The notes below the pieces were generated by a model, which saw nothing but the letters and a program-made list of their open reading frames with translations, made no database searches and was not told the origin of the DNA. Positions 20,411-30,540 of a stretch of 64,000 nt of DNA are shown in pieces. The DNA comes from Bacteroidales bacterium. Lineage in GTDB: Bacteria; Bacteroidota; Bacteroidia; Bacteroidales; VadinHA17. Each line of letters begins with the position of its first letter. The first letter of the stretch is position 1. Both the position numbers and the translations under genes were made by a program. Location: assembly GCA_020201035.1 (NCBI GenBank), contig JAIVHO010000033.1:1-64000 (forward strand), in the 5' to 3' direction.

Positions 20411-20439
20411 AATCTAATAAATAAAGTAATTATAATGTA

Positions 20440-21921
20440 CTAGTTGACACCTGTGCGCGTATCCCACCACATCTTGTCTCCCCAGAACCTGTCTACTATA
20501 TCACCATCCCACTGTCCCGGTACTCCCGGGTTAAGGGTATATTCTGACACAGGATATGGCCACCTGAAAGGTGGACGGTTATGTCCTGTATATGGTGAGC
20601 CCGGAGCTGCTGTAAGCTGGGGGATATCGGTACGGCGGGTCTCAGCCCATGCCTCATGACCCTGCTTAAACAGGCTGATCCATTTCTGGAAATAGATCTT
20701 TTCAAGGTTTGTATAACCATAATCACCGGTTGCATCATCCCATGCTACATTGGGATCACCCAGCAATGTTATGATGTCTCCTGCAAGCACACCGTGCTCT
20801 GTGCAGGATGCTGTAACACCGGCTTCATAGGCTGCCTCAGCAGCTGTAGCTCCACCGGCCACCAGTGAGCGTGAATATGCCTCAGCCTTGATAAATTCAA
20901 CCTCCGCGTACCTCATTATATAGGTTAATCCGTCCGGAAGATCCCTGTAACGCTCACCTATACGGCTGATCTCATTAATCTGGAATGTTCCTTCTGCAGC
21001 CTCCTCAATACCTGATGTTAGCCCCCTGTAAAGGCCATCAGCAGCTGCCGGATATGCAAACTCACTTAATCTGGGATCTCCAGTATTAATAAGAGCATCT
21101 ATAAAGGTATCAGACATCCCATGATCATCCCTGCCAAGAGCATCTTCAAAAAACGGCTCCCTGTATGGTGAGGAATCGGTCCACTTCAGTGCTACCATAT
21201 CAGCATTTGATGATAATATTGGATATGTTGCAGAATTACCGAGTATGGTAGTCAGAACATTTCCAGCGGTTGTAGCATCAATATTTGACATTCTGATTGC
21301 AATTCTCATTCTGAGGGAGTTGGCAAATTTCTGCCATTGAAGTGTACTGTTACCGTTTATAATATCCCCCTGAATAGTACCTCCCTGTGCAAGCAGGGTA
21401 TTTGCGTTATCCAGCATGGTAAGCAGGCCGGCATAAACTGCAGGCTGGTCATTATAGGATGGAGCCAGGATACCATCCTCACCCAATGCACCTTCGGAAA
21501 AAGGTATTGCTTCCCATGTATCAGTCATAATATGGTAGAGGAATGCCCTTAGTGTTAGGGCCACACCCTCCAATGCAGGATTCTCTTCAGCCTGAGCTTT
21601 TACTATAATCTTGCTCAGGTCAACCTGGAAAGACATCAGTGTTCCCCACCTGGCAATAATACCGTCTCTCTCCTCGTATCTATTTTCGTCAATATACTGA
21701 ATCTTTGCTATATGGTTTGCATATGATGAGGTGTTGTTACCTGTCCACCATACATCCCAGAGTGTCTCAGCCATGGCCCTCTCAACAAAGGTGAGGATAT
21801 TGGCCGCGGGCACATCCACAGCATTGTTTGGATCCGTATTCAACTCCTCCCAGCCCTCAGTACAACTGTAGCTGAAAGAGAGTATCAGAACCAATATTGC
21901 AAGTAATTTAATTTTTTTCAT
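20440..21921 (-). CDS. SusD/RagB-like surface lipoprotein (SusD-like_2 type)
   Basis: 493 residues. Lipoprotein signal ends FSYSCTEG (Cys20). The mature start EGWEELNTDPNNA and the segments TLRAFLYHIMTDTWEAIPFSEGALG, ALKWTDSSPYREPFF, AEVEFIKAEAYSRS and LEKIYFQKWISLFKQGHEAW are typical of the SusD-like_2 family: a tetratricopeptide scaffold that forms the hinged lid over a SusC channel. The gene starts 27 bases after the SusC stop, so the two are co-transcribed. An S37 peptidase upstream of the pair hints at peptide rather than glycan import, but the ligand cannot be read from the sequence. Confidence 0.92.
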   Translation of the reverse strand: MKKIKLLAILVLILSFSYSCTEGWEELNTDPNNAVDVPAANILTFVERAMAETLWDVWWTGNNTSSYANHIAKIQYIDENRYEERDGIIARWGTLMSFQVDLSKIIVKAQAEENPALEGVALTLRAFLYHIMTDTWEAIPFSEGALGEDGILAPSYNDQPAVYAGLLTMLDNANTLLAQGGTIQGDIINGNSTLQWQKFANSLRMRIAIRMSNIDATTAGNVLTTILGNSATYPILSSNADMVALKWTDSSPYREPFFEDALGRDDHGMSDTFIDALINTGDPRLSEFAYPAAADGLYRGLTSGIEEAAEGTFQINEISRIGERYRDLPDGLTYIMRYAEVEFIKAEAYSRSLVAGGATAAEAAYEAGVTASCTEHGVLAGDIITLLGDPNVAWDDATGDYGYTNLEKIYFQKWISLFKQGHEAWAETRRTDIPQLTAAPGSPYTGHNRPPFRWPYPVSEYTLNPGVPGQWDGDIVDRFWGDKMWWDTRTGVN

Positions 21922-21948
21922 ATCTATGTGTTTTTTTGGTGCTTAACT

Positions 21949-24900
21949 TTAAAATTCAGCTCTTATCTTGAATCCAAGGCTCCGAACCGAAGGGATCTGA
22001 TACTGCTCAATTCCGACAGCACTTGTACCGGTTCCATAGCCTGTTTCAGGGTCAATCCTGATATCATTGCTCGGATCAACATAGAGTATGGCAAGATTCC
22101 GGCCAATAAATGAAAGGTTAAGGCTGTTCAGGAATGAGATATTTCCAACAGGTATATTATAACCAATGGAAAATTCCCTGAACTTAATATAGGATCCGTC
22201 AAAAACAGCTGGTTCTGTTGCACCCCAATAGGCTGCAAAGAAGTTCTGAGGAGCAACAGCTATTGTATTGGGTTCACCTGTTGTTTCGTCTATACCTTCA
22301 GCAATGAGACCATTCTCACGGATTCCTCCTTCAACGGTTGTCTGTGTTATACCTGCATAATCACCAAACCATTTTGTTACAGAGTAGATATCTCCGCCCC
22401 ACTTGGCATCAATCAGGAAACCCAGGTTTACACCCTTGTAGCTGAAATCGTTACGAATACTTCCAACCCAGTCGGGCATTGTATTACCTATAAGCACCGG
22501 ATCACCGGTGGTCTTAATATAATAACCGTTGCGGGTCAGTTTCTGGCCATCCTCGTTTCTGACATAACCAACACCATAAATCTGTCCAAAAGGTTCATTA
22601 ACCCTTGCTTCAACAGTTGTGGGTGACCATGAGCTGTTCAACTGGTACTTTTCAACTCCCTCAGCAAGCTCGTTAACCATGGTTTCCATGGTTGACCAGT
22701 TAACTGTCATTCTCCAGTTCAGACCAGACGGATTCCTTAGTATATCACCGTAAAGAAGCAGTTCAAGACCTGAAGTTTCAATCTCTCCGGCATTGATCAG
22801 CATACTTGAAAATCCAGACGAGGTACTTACGTTAACAGCCATAATCTGGTTGTTCGTAATAGTATTGTAGTATGATGCATCAAGTCCGACCCTGTTCATA
22901 AAGAATTTGAAATCACCACCAAACTCCATTGATGTTGACATCTCAGGCTTCAGGTTTGCGGGGGGTATCTGGCCCGGATAAGAATACTGTGACATACCAC
23001 TGAATGCAGTATATGAATCATATGTGGCAGCCAGCCTGTACGGACCTGTATCACTACCCACCTTGGCATAGCTGGCACGCAGTTTACCAAAAGAGAAGAT
23101 AGTCTGGTCAATTGCAAAAGTCTCTGTAAAAATCCAACCCAGTGAGGCAGAAGGATAGGGGTAGCTCCAGTTGTCCGGAGGCAGAGTTGAACTCCAGTCG
23201 TTACGGAATGTAAGATCCAGGAAAAGGTAATCCCTGAATGCCAGGTTCAGTGCACCGAACAGACTGTTTGTCTCAAAATGTGACTGAAACATTCCGGTTG
23301 AAGGAACACCCTTTACGTTACCTACAACAAAGAAGTTGGGAACAGTAAGCTCCGATGCTCCAAGAGACATATAATTAAAGTCGCCGCTCCTGTAGTTTCC
23401 GCCAATATTACCGCTAATATCAAAATCTGTTCCTATCTGCCTGTTAAAGTTCAGGAACACTTCAGCGTTGATCTCCCTGCTTTCACGATTGTTCTGCGAG
23501 AAGCTTCCGCCGGTACCAACAGGCTTGCTGTTTGAACCTTCAAATGTTACTGATTTTCTGAATTCAGTATAATAGTCGAGTCCGTAACGTCCCATCAGGT
23601 TTAACCAGTCATTTATCTGATATGAAACAACTGCATTACCAAAAACCCTATTTCTCTCCCTGGAGGAAGTATTTTTATTAACTGTCCAGTAGGGATTATT
23701 GTGATAGTTGCTGTTCCAGTTATAGGGATATCCGTTTGGCATATAGGTTTCCCAGTTCTCCTCGAGCAGTTTCATATCCACCTGACGACCGAACCAGCCA
23801 CCGATTGACTGCATTACGTTCTGAGAACTGTAACCCTGTCCGGGCAGATTATCATTTGATGTATTGATATAATTAATATTCAGTTCAGCCTTCAGCTTGT
23901 CTGTAATATTAATTGTAGATGTTGCATTAAGTGAGTTCCTCATCTGATCGGTATTTGGAATGGCACCGGTCTGATAGAGGTTTGTATAACTCATCCTTCC
24001 TGTCATCTTATCAGAGCCGCCTGACACTGTAAGGTTATTGGAAGTGGTTATCCCTGTCACAAAGAAATCCTTCACGTTGTCAGGATTTGAAACCCAGGGC
24101 TGATCTTCTCCAAAGAACTGATCCAGAACAAGGCCGTCATCAAGACGGGGGCCCCATGATTCGTCAACACCGTCGTTACGTCCGCCTCCAAGTCCGTCAA
24201 CATACCTGAAAGCAATGCCATCTGCCCACTCCTGATATGTCCAGCCTTCGTAAGCATCACCCGGTTCTGTATTTCTCTTGTAGATAAACTCAGATCCGTT
24301 TATCCCCTGGCCATACTCATTCTGGTATGCAGGAAGGAAATTTACATTCTCAAATGTAGTATTTGATGTAAAGCTCATCCCCAGACCCTTACGCGCCTTA
24401 CCCTTCTTGGTTGTGATCATCACAACACCGTTACGGGCACGACTACCATAAAGGGCAGCAGCATTTGCACCCTTAAGAACTGATATTGACTCAATATTCT
24501 CAGGATCAATATCGGAAGCATTGTTACCATAGTCAACACCACTCCACTGGCTTGCTCCGCTTGAACTGTTTGATATCGGAGTACCGTCAATTACCCATAA
24601 TGGCTGGTTATCGCCAAATGAGTTTACACCACGGATAAGTATCTGTGCAGAAGCGCCAACAGCACCAGATGCGTTGGTAATCTGAACACCAGCTATTTTA
24701 CCCTGCAGTGAATTTACGATATTGGTCTCCTTAGCCCTGTTGAGCTCTTCACCTGACACATCCTGAACTGAGTATCCAAGTGCCTTTTTCTCTCTTGTAA
24801 TACCAAGTGCAGTAACAACTACCTCATCTATACCGAGGAGGTCGGGCTCAAGTACCACATTAATTGTGGTTCTTCCATCAATCGTCTCCTCTACCGTCTT

Positions 24901-25140
24901 CATCCCTATAAACTGGAAAACCAGTTGGGTGGCAGTTGCAGGAACCTCAAGGGAATAAATACCGTTCATATCTGTCTGAGTACCAATAGTGGTACCGTAA
25001 ACAGTTACGGCAACTCCCGGAATTGTTCCCTCCCCTTCAACGGAAGAGGTTACAGTACCTGTAATAACCGTAGTTTGTGCATAGAGTGCCGATAATCCGA
25101 CGAGCACAAACACTGCGATCATCAGTGTTAGTTTCTTCAT
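21949..25140 (-). CDS. SusC/RagA-like TonB-dependent transporter
   Basis: 1063 residues. Signal peptide ending LYAQT (about 21), CarboxypepD_reg-like domain (TVITGTVTSSVEGEGTIPGV to about 105, ending DEVVVTALGITREKKALGYS), plug domain with LQGKIAGVQITNASGAVGAS, ILIRGVNSF, PLWVIDGTPI, ESISVLKGANAAALYGSRAR and GVVMITTKKG, then a 22-strand barrel ending GFKIRAEF. It forms the gated channel of a SusCD complex with the next gene. A candidate -7 box and direct repeats sit just upstream. Confidence 0.94.
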   Translation of the reverse strand: MKKLTLMIAVFVLVGLSALYAQTTVITGTVTSSVEGEGTIPGVAVTVYGTTIGTQTDMNGIYSLEVPATATQLVFQFIGMKTVEETIDGRTTINVVLEPDLLGIDEVVVTALGITREKKALGYSVQDVSGEELNRAKETNIVNSLQGKIAGVQITNASGAVGASAQILIRGVNSFGDNQPLWVIDGTPISNSSSGASQWSGVDYGNNASDIDPENIESISVLKGANAAALYGSRARNGVVMITTKKGKARKGLGMSFTSNTTFENVNFLPAYQNEYGQGINGSEFIYKRNTEPGDAYEGWTYQEWADGIAFRYVDGLGGGRNDGVDESWGPRLDDGLVLDQFFGEDQPWVSNPDNVKDFFVTGITTSNNLTVSGGSDKMTGRMSYTNLYQTGAIPNTDQMRNSLNATSTINITDKLKAELNINYINTSNDNLPGQGYSSQNVMQSIGGWFGRQVDMKLLEENWETYMPNGYPYNWNSNYHNNPYWTVNKNTSSRERNRVFGNAVVSYQINDWLNLMGRYGLDYYTEFRKSVTFEGSNSKPVGTGGSFSQNNRESREINAEVFLNFNRQIGTDFDISGNIGGNYRSGDFNYMSLGASELTVPNFFVVGNVKGVPSTGMFQSHFETNSLFGALNLAFRDYLFLDLTFRNDWSSTLPPDNWSYPYPSASLGWIFTETFAIDQTIFSFGKLRASYAKVGSDTGPYRLAATYDSYTAFSGMSQYSYPGQIPPANLKPEMSTSMEFGGDFKFFMNRVGLDASYYNTITNNQIMAVNVSTSSGFSSMLINAGEIETSGLELLLYGDILRNPSGLNWRMTVNWSTMETMVNELAEGVEKYQLNSSWSPTTVEARVNEPFGQIYGVGYVRNEDGQKLTRNGYYIKTTGDPVLIGNTMPDWVGSIRNDFSYKGVNLGFLIDAKWGGDIYSVTKWFGDYAGITQTTVEGGIRENGLIAEGIDETTGEPNTIAVAPQNFFAAYWGATEPAVFDGSYIKFREFSIGYNIPVGNISFLNSLNLSFIGRNLAILYVDPSNDIRIDPETGYGTGTSAVGIEQYQIPSVRSLGFKIRAEF

Positions 25141-25170
25141 AATTTAAGTTTTAGGTTTGTAATACGGTAA

Positions 25171-25223
25171 CAAATTTAATAATGTTTATGAGAAAACAGG
25201 TGACAAATGGCCGAAAAATGGCC
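25171..25223 (-). promoter_or_regulatory. Candidate susC promoter with direct repeats
   Basis: On the minus strand TAAATTTG (25178-25171) fits the -7 consensus TAnnTTTG, giving a leader of about 25 bases. TTTG at 25207-25204 is a possible -33 box, a little far (25 bases). It overlaps one of two direct copies of AAATGGCC (plus-strand 25205-25212 and 25216-25223), spaced 11 bp, one helical turn, as expected for a regulator binding one face. Confidence 0.4.
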
Positions 25224-25391
25224 TTATCAGTTAAAAAAACGTTAGAATAGGTATAAATACCAATCAAAAGGCGGTAATAAATATCCTTCAGATGTAATAA
25301 CGGTGCACTATTATCCCATCTCACTGATAAACAGCTATCCGGCTATCTAAATTATTTTCGGTCAGCAGGAATCTTAATGGTGAAAAACGCT

Positions 25392-26672
25392 CTACCTGCC
25401 AAGCCAGTCATTAAGAGTGCCAAGAACCAGTTCACGATCATTCTCATCGAGATTATCTATCCTGGTAGAATGATCTCCCTCCTTCTTCATTATTTTAAGT
25501 GAGTTGGACTGACCTGAGAGAGTAACCGAGGTTGCTGACCACGTATCCTTCATACCATAAATGAATATAAAGTTGGAGGCATTCCTGATATAGTTATCCA
25601 CATTCTCAGCCACAGAGTAATCATAATCGAGACTCACACCATCGGGGGCACTGAAAGCAAAATCAGGCAGTTCCCCATCTGACACATACAGCAGCAGGTC
25701 ATTGAATATATCAAAACGGTAACCGTAATAGCCTATCTCTGTCAGTGCCTGATAAAAGAATGGCTCAAAATAGCTGATCCCTGAATCAGAGAAGTAACTG
25801 ATATCGGTGATCCCGAAAAACTGGTTGAATATCTCCTCCGGCTCGCCCTCTGTAATAATCTCATCACAGGATGTCTTCCCCCACTGCCAGTAAGCAAAAT
25901 CATATTCAAGCACCGCCAGTTCAAAAACCTTCTCCGGGCCCCCGGCGCGTTCAAATGTATATCCCTCCTCCTCTGCCATTTCAAGCATCATTGGATAATA
26001 TATATCCCTGTTTTCAAGGATCTCCCTCTGTGCCTCCAGAATCCTTGTCCTGCAATAGTCAGTGCCAACCGAATCCAGGAAAGAGTAGATTCTTGGATCT
26101 TCCGGTCCAAAGTTGAGAGGTGCCACATAAGGCACTCTTACAGTTGCATCATCCGGATAGTAATAACTGTGAAACATCACCGTCTGCCCTCCCTTGCTTA
26201 CACCGGTGGTAATCCAGTCGCCACGGAAAACCTCGCTGAATGTCTCAATAATACTGTGATGATCACTTGCTGCCTGCCATGTGGTCAGATAATTCCAGTT
26301 TAGAGAATCTGGTCCGGACTCCCCAAAATACCTGTGTTCAACAATTATCTGGTTGCATTCCAGGTAACGGGCCAGCTCGGTGGTATAATTCCGGCCGGCG
26401 CTGTACCCCTCTGTAACCATTACAACCGGACGGTCAGCTCCTGCATAGGAGAGATAGATCTTCTGACTGAACCTCTCCCCGTCAGGGTTATTATGATCAA
26501 CCGGCTGTACCAGATGAATTTCCCATGCCCTGGAAAAAATTGAGTCCGGCTCTAAAGAATCTATTTTAACTGCCTCCAGAGTAGCAAGTCTCTCTTCTAT
26601 TGTAACAGTATTCAAACCACATGATGCCATCACTAAAAAAACCAAAATCAGAATACCCGTAATTCGTACCAT
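25392..26672 (-). CDS. S37-family serine peptidase (PS-10 type) lipoprotein
   Basis: 426 residues. Lipoprotein signal ends LVMASC (Cys18). Matches the S37 tripeptidyl aminopeptidase family: QPVDHNNPDGERFSQKIYLS, VVMVTEGYSAG, NQIIVEHRYFGES, LNWNYLTTWQAASDHHSII, and the nucleophile Ser159 in WITTGVSKGGQT; downstream YGMKDTWSA and EGDHSTR supply the likely Asp and His. It releases small peptides from protein N-termini outside the cytoplasm. Same strand as, and 251 bases upstream of, the SusC/SusD pair, so the three could be a peptide-use cluster. Confidence 0.85.
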   Translation of the reverse strand: MVRITGILILVFLVMASCGLNTVTIEERLATLEAVKIDSLEPDSIFSRAWEIHLVQPVDHNNPDGERFSQKIYLSYAGADRPVVMVTEGYSAGRNYTTELARYLECNQIIVEHRYFGESGPDSLNWNYLTTWQAASDHHSIIETFSEVFRGDWITTGVSKGGQTVMFHSYYYPDDATVRVPYVAPLNFGPEDPRIYSFLDSVGTDYCRTRILEAQREILENRDIYYPMMLEMAEEEGYTFERAGGPEKVFELAVLEYDFAYWQWGKTSCDEIITEGEPEEIFNQFFGITDISYFSDSGISYFEPFFYQALTEIGYYGYRFDIFNDLLLYVSDGELPDFAFSAPDGVSLDYDYSVAENVDNYIRNASNFIFIYGMKDTWSATSVTLSGQSNSLKIMKKEGDHSTRIDNLDENDRELVLGTLNDWLGR

Positions 26673-27063
26673 AACTGTTTGTTATTTTTATAATTTTTGA
26701 TATTTATTTGTCTGTATATAAGAATATTAAAACCCCTTCACACAACTACAGTTCATATCTGTAAAAAAACTAAATTATCCGGGATTCCTTATGCAGGTTA
26801 AGCAAAAATTGCATCTGCACTCCTTTTTGAACCGTATTCCGGCATTGAGGGTAAAGATATATTGAAGCATTAAATTTTCACAGGATTTTAGGGCACTATT
26901 TATTAACCGGAGAAAACAGGTGTAAAAAAATATGCTACAGCCTGATAGCATCTTTCTGAGACAATATCAGTAATGTTGTTAAACAGTAAAGGAGAGGTTA
27001 GGTAAAAATAAAAATATATCTACCTTTAATATACCTTGTGCCTTGCTTTATATAGTATAAAAT
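26673..27063. other. Intergenic region between divergent genes
   Basis: 391 AT-rich bases between the S37 gene and the plus-strand outer-membrane locus. Must hold both promoters; I see only imperfect -7 look-alikes (a TACCTTTA and a TACCTTG just before 27064). A short GCTA/TAGC hairpin near 26933 is the only structure. No coding-like frame. Confidence 0.35.
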
Positions 27064-27792
27064 ATGCCCAGACTGCTTCTGCTGTTGACTTTTATTATCT
27101 TTTCACCGGAATCGCCGGGAACGTCCCAATACTACTTCCCGGGTGTTATGGTACCGGAAGAATCATCCACTGTTGATATTACAGCACAGGAGGATACTCT
27201 GCTGACCAACCAGTTACTTTATAACGGGAGGGTATGGATAGGAACCTATTTTGGTGTAATAGGAACAGAGTTTATGCTCACTCCCGACTGGATAAATGGT
27301 GATGTTACCATAAACGGAACCCTCTTTACAGATGTTCCGCTGAAATATGATATATACAATGATGACCTGCTTATTAATTACATTAACAAACGTGTATTGA
27401 TACTCAACAGGGAGATGGTTGAGAGCTTTGTCCTGCATTATGAGGGCAAGAGTTATACTCTCACAAATCACGGTGTTAATCAGGAGTCTCAGGCTTTTTA
27501 TCAGCTCTTTTACAGTGGAAAAGCAGATCTCCTTAAGCAATGGCGGAAAAAGAGGGTGCAGTTTGCAGTTGAAGCGAGGTATGACCAGTTTCAGCAGGAT
27601 AGCAGGCTACTGCTGTCAATCGATGGAAAGCAATATGAATTCAGTAACATAAAGTCTCTGTGCAGACTGTTTGGTAACTACTCCGGAGATGTAAGATCAT
27701 TTATGAGAAAAAGCCGGATTAAAGTAGATATTGACACCCCGGAAGGATTAATTCCGGTTCTGGAATTTTACGATAATCTGATTTCAGAGTAA
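27064..27792 (+). CDS. Secreted protein of unknown function, first gene of an outer-membrane locus
   Basis: 242 residues, signal peptide (MPRLLLLLTFIIFSPESPGT). No known family recognised. The segment LLYNGRVWIGTYFGVIGTEF, DWINGDVTINGTLFTDVPLK and YDIYNDDLLINYINKRVLIL is a run of beta strands, followed by a polar C-terminal half (SLCRLFGNYSGDVRSFMRKS). The gene ends 7 bases before the STN-TonB receptor gene and is clearly co-transcribed with it. Proteins with this look occur widely in Bacteroidota as hypothetical proteins next to TonB receptors; a periplasmic accessory role is inference only. Confidence 0.6.
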   Translation: MPRLLLLLTFIIFSPESPGTSQYYFPGVMVPEESSTVDITAQEDTLLTNQLLYNGRVWIGTYFGVIGTEFMLTPDWINGDVTINGTLFTDVPLKYDIYNDDLLINYINKRVLILNREMVESFVLHYEGKSYTLTNHGVNQESQAFYQLFYSGKADLLKQWRKKRVQFAVEARYDQFQQDSRLLLSIDGKQYEFSNIKSLCRLFGNYSGDVRSFMRKSRIKVDIDTPEGLIPVLEFYDNLISE

Positions 27793-27799
27793 TAGCTTT

Positions 27800-30538
27800 A
27801 TGAAAATAAAGATTTATATAACCGTAATCCTTTTAACTCTCTTTTTTCGTGCTGAAGGCCAGACAGAAGAGTTAAAGATTACAGGTGATTTCAGAAATAT
27901 ATCGTTTGCCGAATTTGCCGCTTTTATCGAATCTGACTTTTCAGTAAGGGTATTCTATAATCCTGTATGGGTTAAAGACATCGTAATCAACATCTCCTTC
28001 AGGGAGGTATCCCTGAGGAGTGCTATGGAGCAACTTCTGCTCCCGGATGGAATAAGTTTTTATATTGACAAAACAGGATTCATCGTACTAACAGGAAAAT
28101 ACAGGGTTAAGGAGCCGGGGGTTACTGAGCCTCTGTCAGACACCATGTATATTTACCGACCGCAGGATGATACCCAGCAGCTAACAGCCTCAAAGGATGA
28201 ATTCCAGATAATCGAAATTGGAAGACCAACTGATAATATGGCCGGAGATGTAACCATATCAGGATATATGCGTAACTCTGAAACCGGAGAGCCGGTAATT
28301 GGAGCAGCATTTATCGTTGATGAGATTAAAACCGGGACTATGACCAACCAGTATGGTTACTATTCACTTACGATGCCAAAGGGCAGTTATCATGCTCAGA
28401 TTAGCTGCCTGGGAATGAAAACAATAATCCGCCAGATAAACCTGTACGCAACCGGAACTCTTGATATTGATCTTAAAGAGAACCTGATTCCGCTTGGTAG
28501 TGTAACAGTTACTACATCCGGGGGATATGGGTTTCAAAAGAGTATGGCAGGACTCGAGAAGCTCGATATACGGACAATAAAGCTTATTCCGTCAGGTATG
28601 GGAGAACCCGATATTATTAAGACCACCCTGTTGTTGCCGGGAGTGCAGAGTGTGGGTGAAGGATCTGCAGGGTTTCACGTAAGGGGCGGATCATCTGATC
28701 AGAACCTGGTACTCCTTTATGATGCCCCGGTATTTAATTCTTCTCACTTCTTTGGTTTTTTCTCTGCAGTCAATTCTGATATAATCAGTGATATAGCATT
28801 GTATAAAGGGGGTATTCCGGCCAAATATGGCGGAAGAATATCCTCAGTGCTTAATATTGTTGCAAAAGACGGCAACAAAAAGGAATTTGCCGGTACAGGG
28901 GGTATAAGTCCTGTTACAGCCCACCTGATGATAGAAGGCCCGATTATCAAAGATCGTACATCATTTCTTCTGGCAGGCCGAAGCACCTATTCCAACTGGG
29001 TCCTGAAAATGATTGACGATGCACAACTAAAGCGCAGCAGAATAGGTTTCTATGATTCAAATTTCAGGCTTGTCCACGAAATAAACAAACAGAACAACCT
29101 GGAACTATCCGGTTACATTAGCCACGATGAATTTAAGTTTAATAATGACACTCTCTATTCCTACAATAATATAATTGCCTCTGCAAAATGGAGACATATT
29201 TTCACGGAAAAACTATTCGGGGTGGTTTCACTGAATCACAGTAACTATAACTATGATATTACAAGTGAATCGGAGAAAGTATTCTCATTTGGCTTGCGCC
29301 ACAACATAGATTATACAGATATAAAAGCGCACTTCACCTGGTACCCCAACTACAGGCACCAGGCAGATTTTGGGGTTGACATTGGCAGGTATAAGGTGTT
29401 GCCGGGCGAAATCTATCCTGCAGGTGACTCATCACTGGTTATCCCTTCTGCAATTCAAAGGCAGAATGCAATCTCTCCTTCATTTTTTATCAGTGATGAG
29501 ATAAACCTGCTTGACAATTTAAATATTAATGCAGGAATAAGGCTTTCAACGTTCTTTTCAACCGGCCCCTCAACAGTCTACATTTATCATCCCGGTTTCC
29601 CAAGAAGCAGATCCTCAATCACTGACACCATTTATTATGGCAGGGGGAAAACAGCTAAAAGATATATTGTGCCGGAATTAAGGCTTTCCGTTAATTATCT
29701 TATAAGTAACAGGAGCTCTGTTAAGCTCAGCTATAATAATACGGCACAGTTCATACACCAGATTTCAAATACCGCATCAATATCACCAACCGACATATGG
29801 GTTCTCAGTGATACTCATATAAAGCCACAGAGGGGAGAACAGGCAGCAATTGGTATCTACACCAGCCTGCTCAATAACAGCCTTGAATTATCAGTTGAAG
29901 GATATTATAAGAGGATTAAAAATATTATCGACTTTAAGGGAGGCGCCTCCCTGCTGCTGAATGAAAACCTCGAGACAGATATTGTTAATCTCAATGGTAA
30001 CGCAAGGGGTCTGGAATTTATGATCAGGAAAAGTAACGGAAGGATGAATGGATGGCTAAGTTATACATATTCAAGCATTATGGTCAGAAGTGCAACTCCT
30101 TTTCCCGAGGAGGAGATAAATTCCGGGGCCGGTTTTCCTGCTAACTACGATAAACCACATGACCTGACACTGGTATTCAACTATATCTTCTCAAGAAGGA
30201 TAAGTTTTTCATCAACATACAGTTACAGTACCGGCCGACCGATTACCTATCCCGTAGCAGCATATAATTTCGGGGGCAATAATATTCTGCACTATTCGGA
30301 TCGTAATCAGTACAGAATACCCGACTACTCAAGGCTTGATATTGCATTAACTATTGATGGCAATCTGAAATCAAAAAAGCTGGCACATTCAACCCTCACT
30401 TTTTCTGTCATTAATCTGCTCGGAAGAGAAAATGTATACTCAATATATTTTAAAACCGAGCAGAACATAGTGAATGGTTACAAGCTTTCAATTTTTGCCA
30501 GACCTATACCATCAATCTCTTACACATTTAAGTTCTGA
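27800..30538 (+). CDS. TonB-dependent receptor with STN signalling domain
   Basis: 912 residues. Signal peptide ends near AEGQT (21). Next is a secretin/TonB short N-terminal (STN) domain, about 25-100 (FAEFAAFIESDFSVRVFYNP, SLRSAMEQLLLPDGISFYI), then a CarboxypepD_reg-like domain (VTISGYMRNSETGEPVIGAA), a plug (TTLLLPGVQSVGEGSAGFHV, RGGSSDQNLVLLYDAPVF, ALYKGGIPAKYGGRISSVLN) and a barrel ending SYTFKF. STN domains usually contact an inner-membrane FecR anti-sigma factor, yet no fecR or ECF sigma gene is in this window. It is followed, 2 bases on, by a DUF4249 gene. Strongly similar in layout and plug sequence to the receptor at 10.8 kb. Confidence 0.88.
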   Translation: MKIKIYITVILLTLFFRAEGQTEELKITGDFRNISFAEFAAFIESDFSVRVFYNPVWVKDIVINISFREVSLRSAMEQLLLPDGISFYIDKTGFIVLTGKYRVKEPGVTEPLSDTMYIYRPQDDTQQLTASKDEFQIIEIGRPTDNMAGDVTISGYMRNSETGEPVIGAAFIVDEIKTGTMTNQYGYYSLTMPKGSYHAQISCLGMKTIIRQINLYATGTLDIDLKENLIPLGSVTVTTSGGYGFQKSMAGLEKLDIRTIKLIPSGMGEPDIIKTTLLLPGVQSVGEGSAGFHVRGGSSDQNLVLLYDAPVFNSSHFFGFFSAVNSDIISDIALYKGGIPAKYGGRISSVLNIVAKDGNKKEFAGTGGISPVTAHLMIEGPIIKDRTSFLLAGRSTYSNWVLKMIDDAQLKRSRIGFYDSNFRLVHEINKQNNLELSGYISHDEFKFNNDTLYSYNNIIASAKWRHIFTEKLFGVVSLNHSNYNYDITSESEKVFSFGLRHNIDYTDIKAHFTWYPNYRHQADFGVDIGRYKVLPGEIYPAGDSSLVIPSAIQRQNAISPSFFISDEINLLDNLNINAGIRLSTFFSTGPSTVYIYHPGFPRSRSSITDTIYYGRGKTAKRYIVPELRLSVNYLISNRSSVKLSYNNTAQFIHQISNTASISPTDIWVLSDTHIKPQRGEQAAIGIYTSLLNNSLELSVEGYYKRIKNIIDFKGGASLLLNENLETDIVNLNGNARGLEFMIRKSNGRMNGWLSYTYSSIMVRSATPFPEEEINSGAGFPANYDKPHDLTLVFNYIFSRRISFSSTYSYSTGRPITYPVAAYNFGGNNILHYSDRNQYRIPDYSRLDIALTIDGNLKSKKLAHSTLTFSVINLLGRENVYSIYFKTEQNIVNGYKLSIFARPIPSISYTFKF

Positions 30539-30540
30539 CC

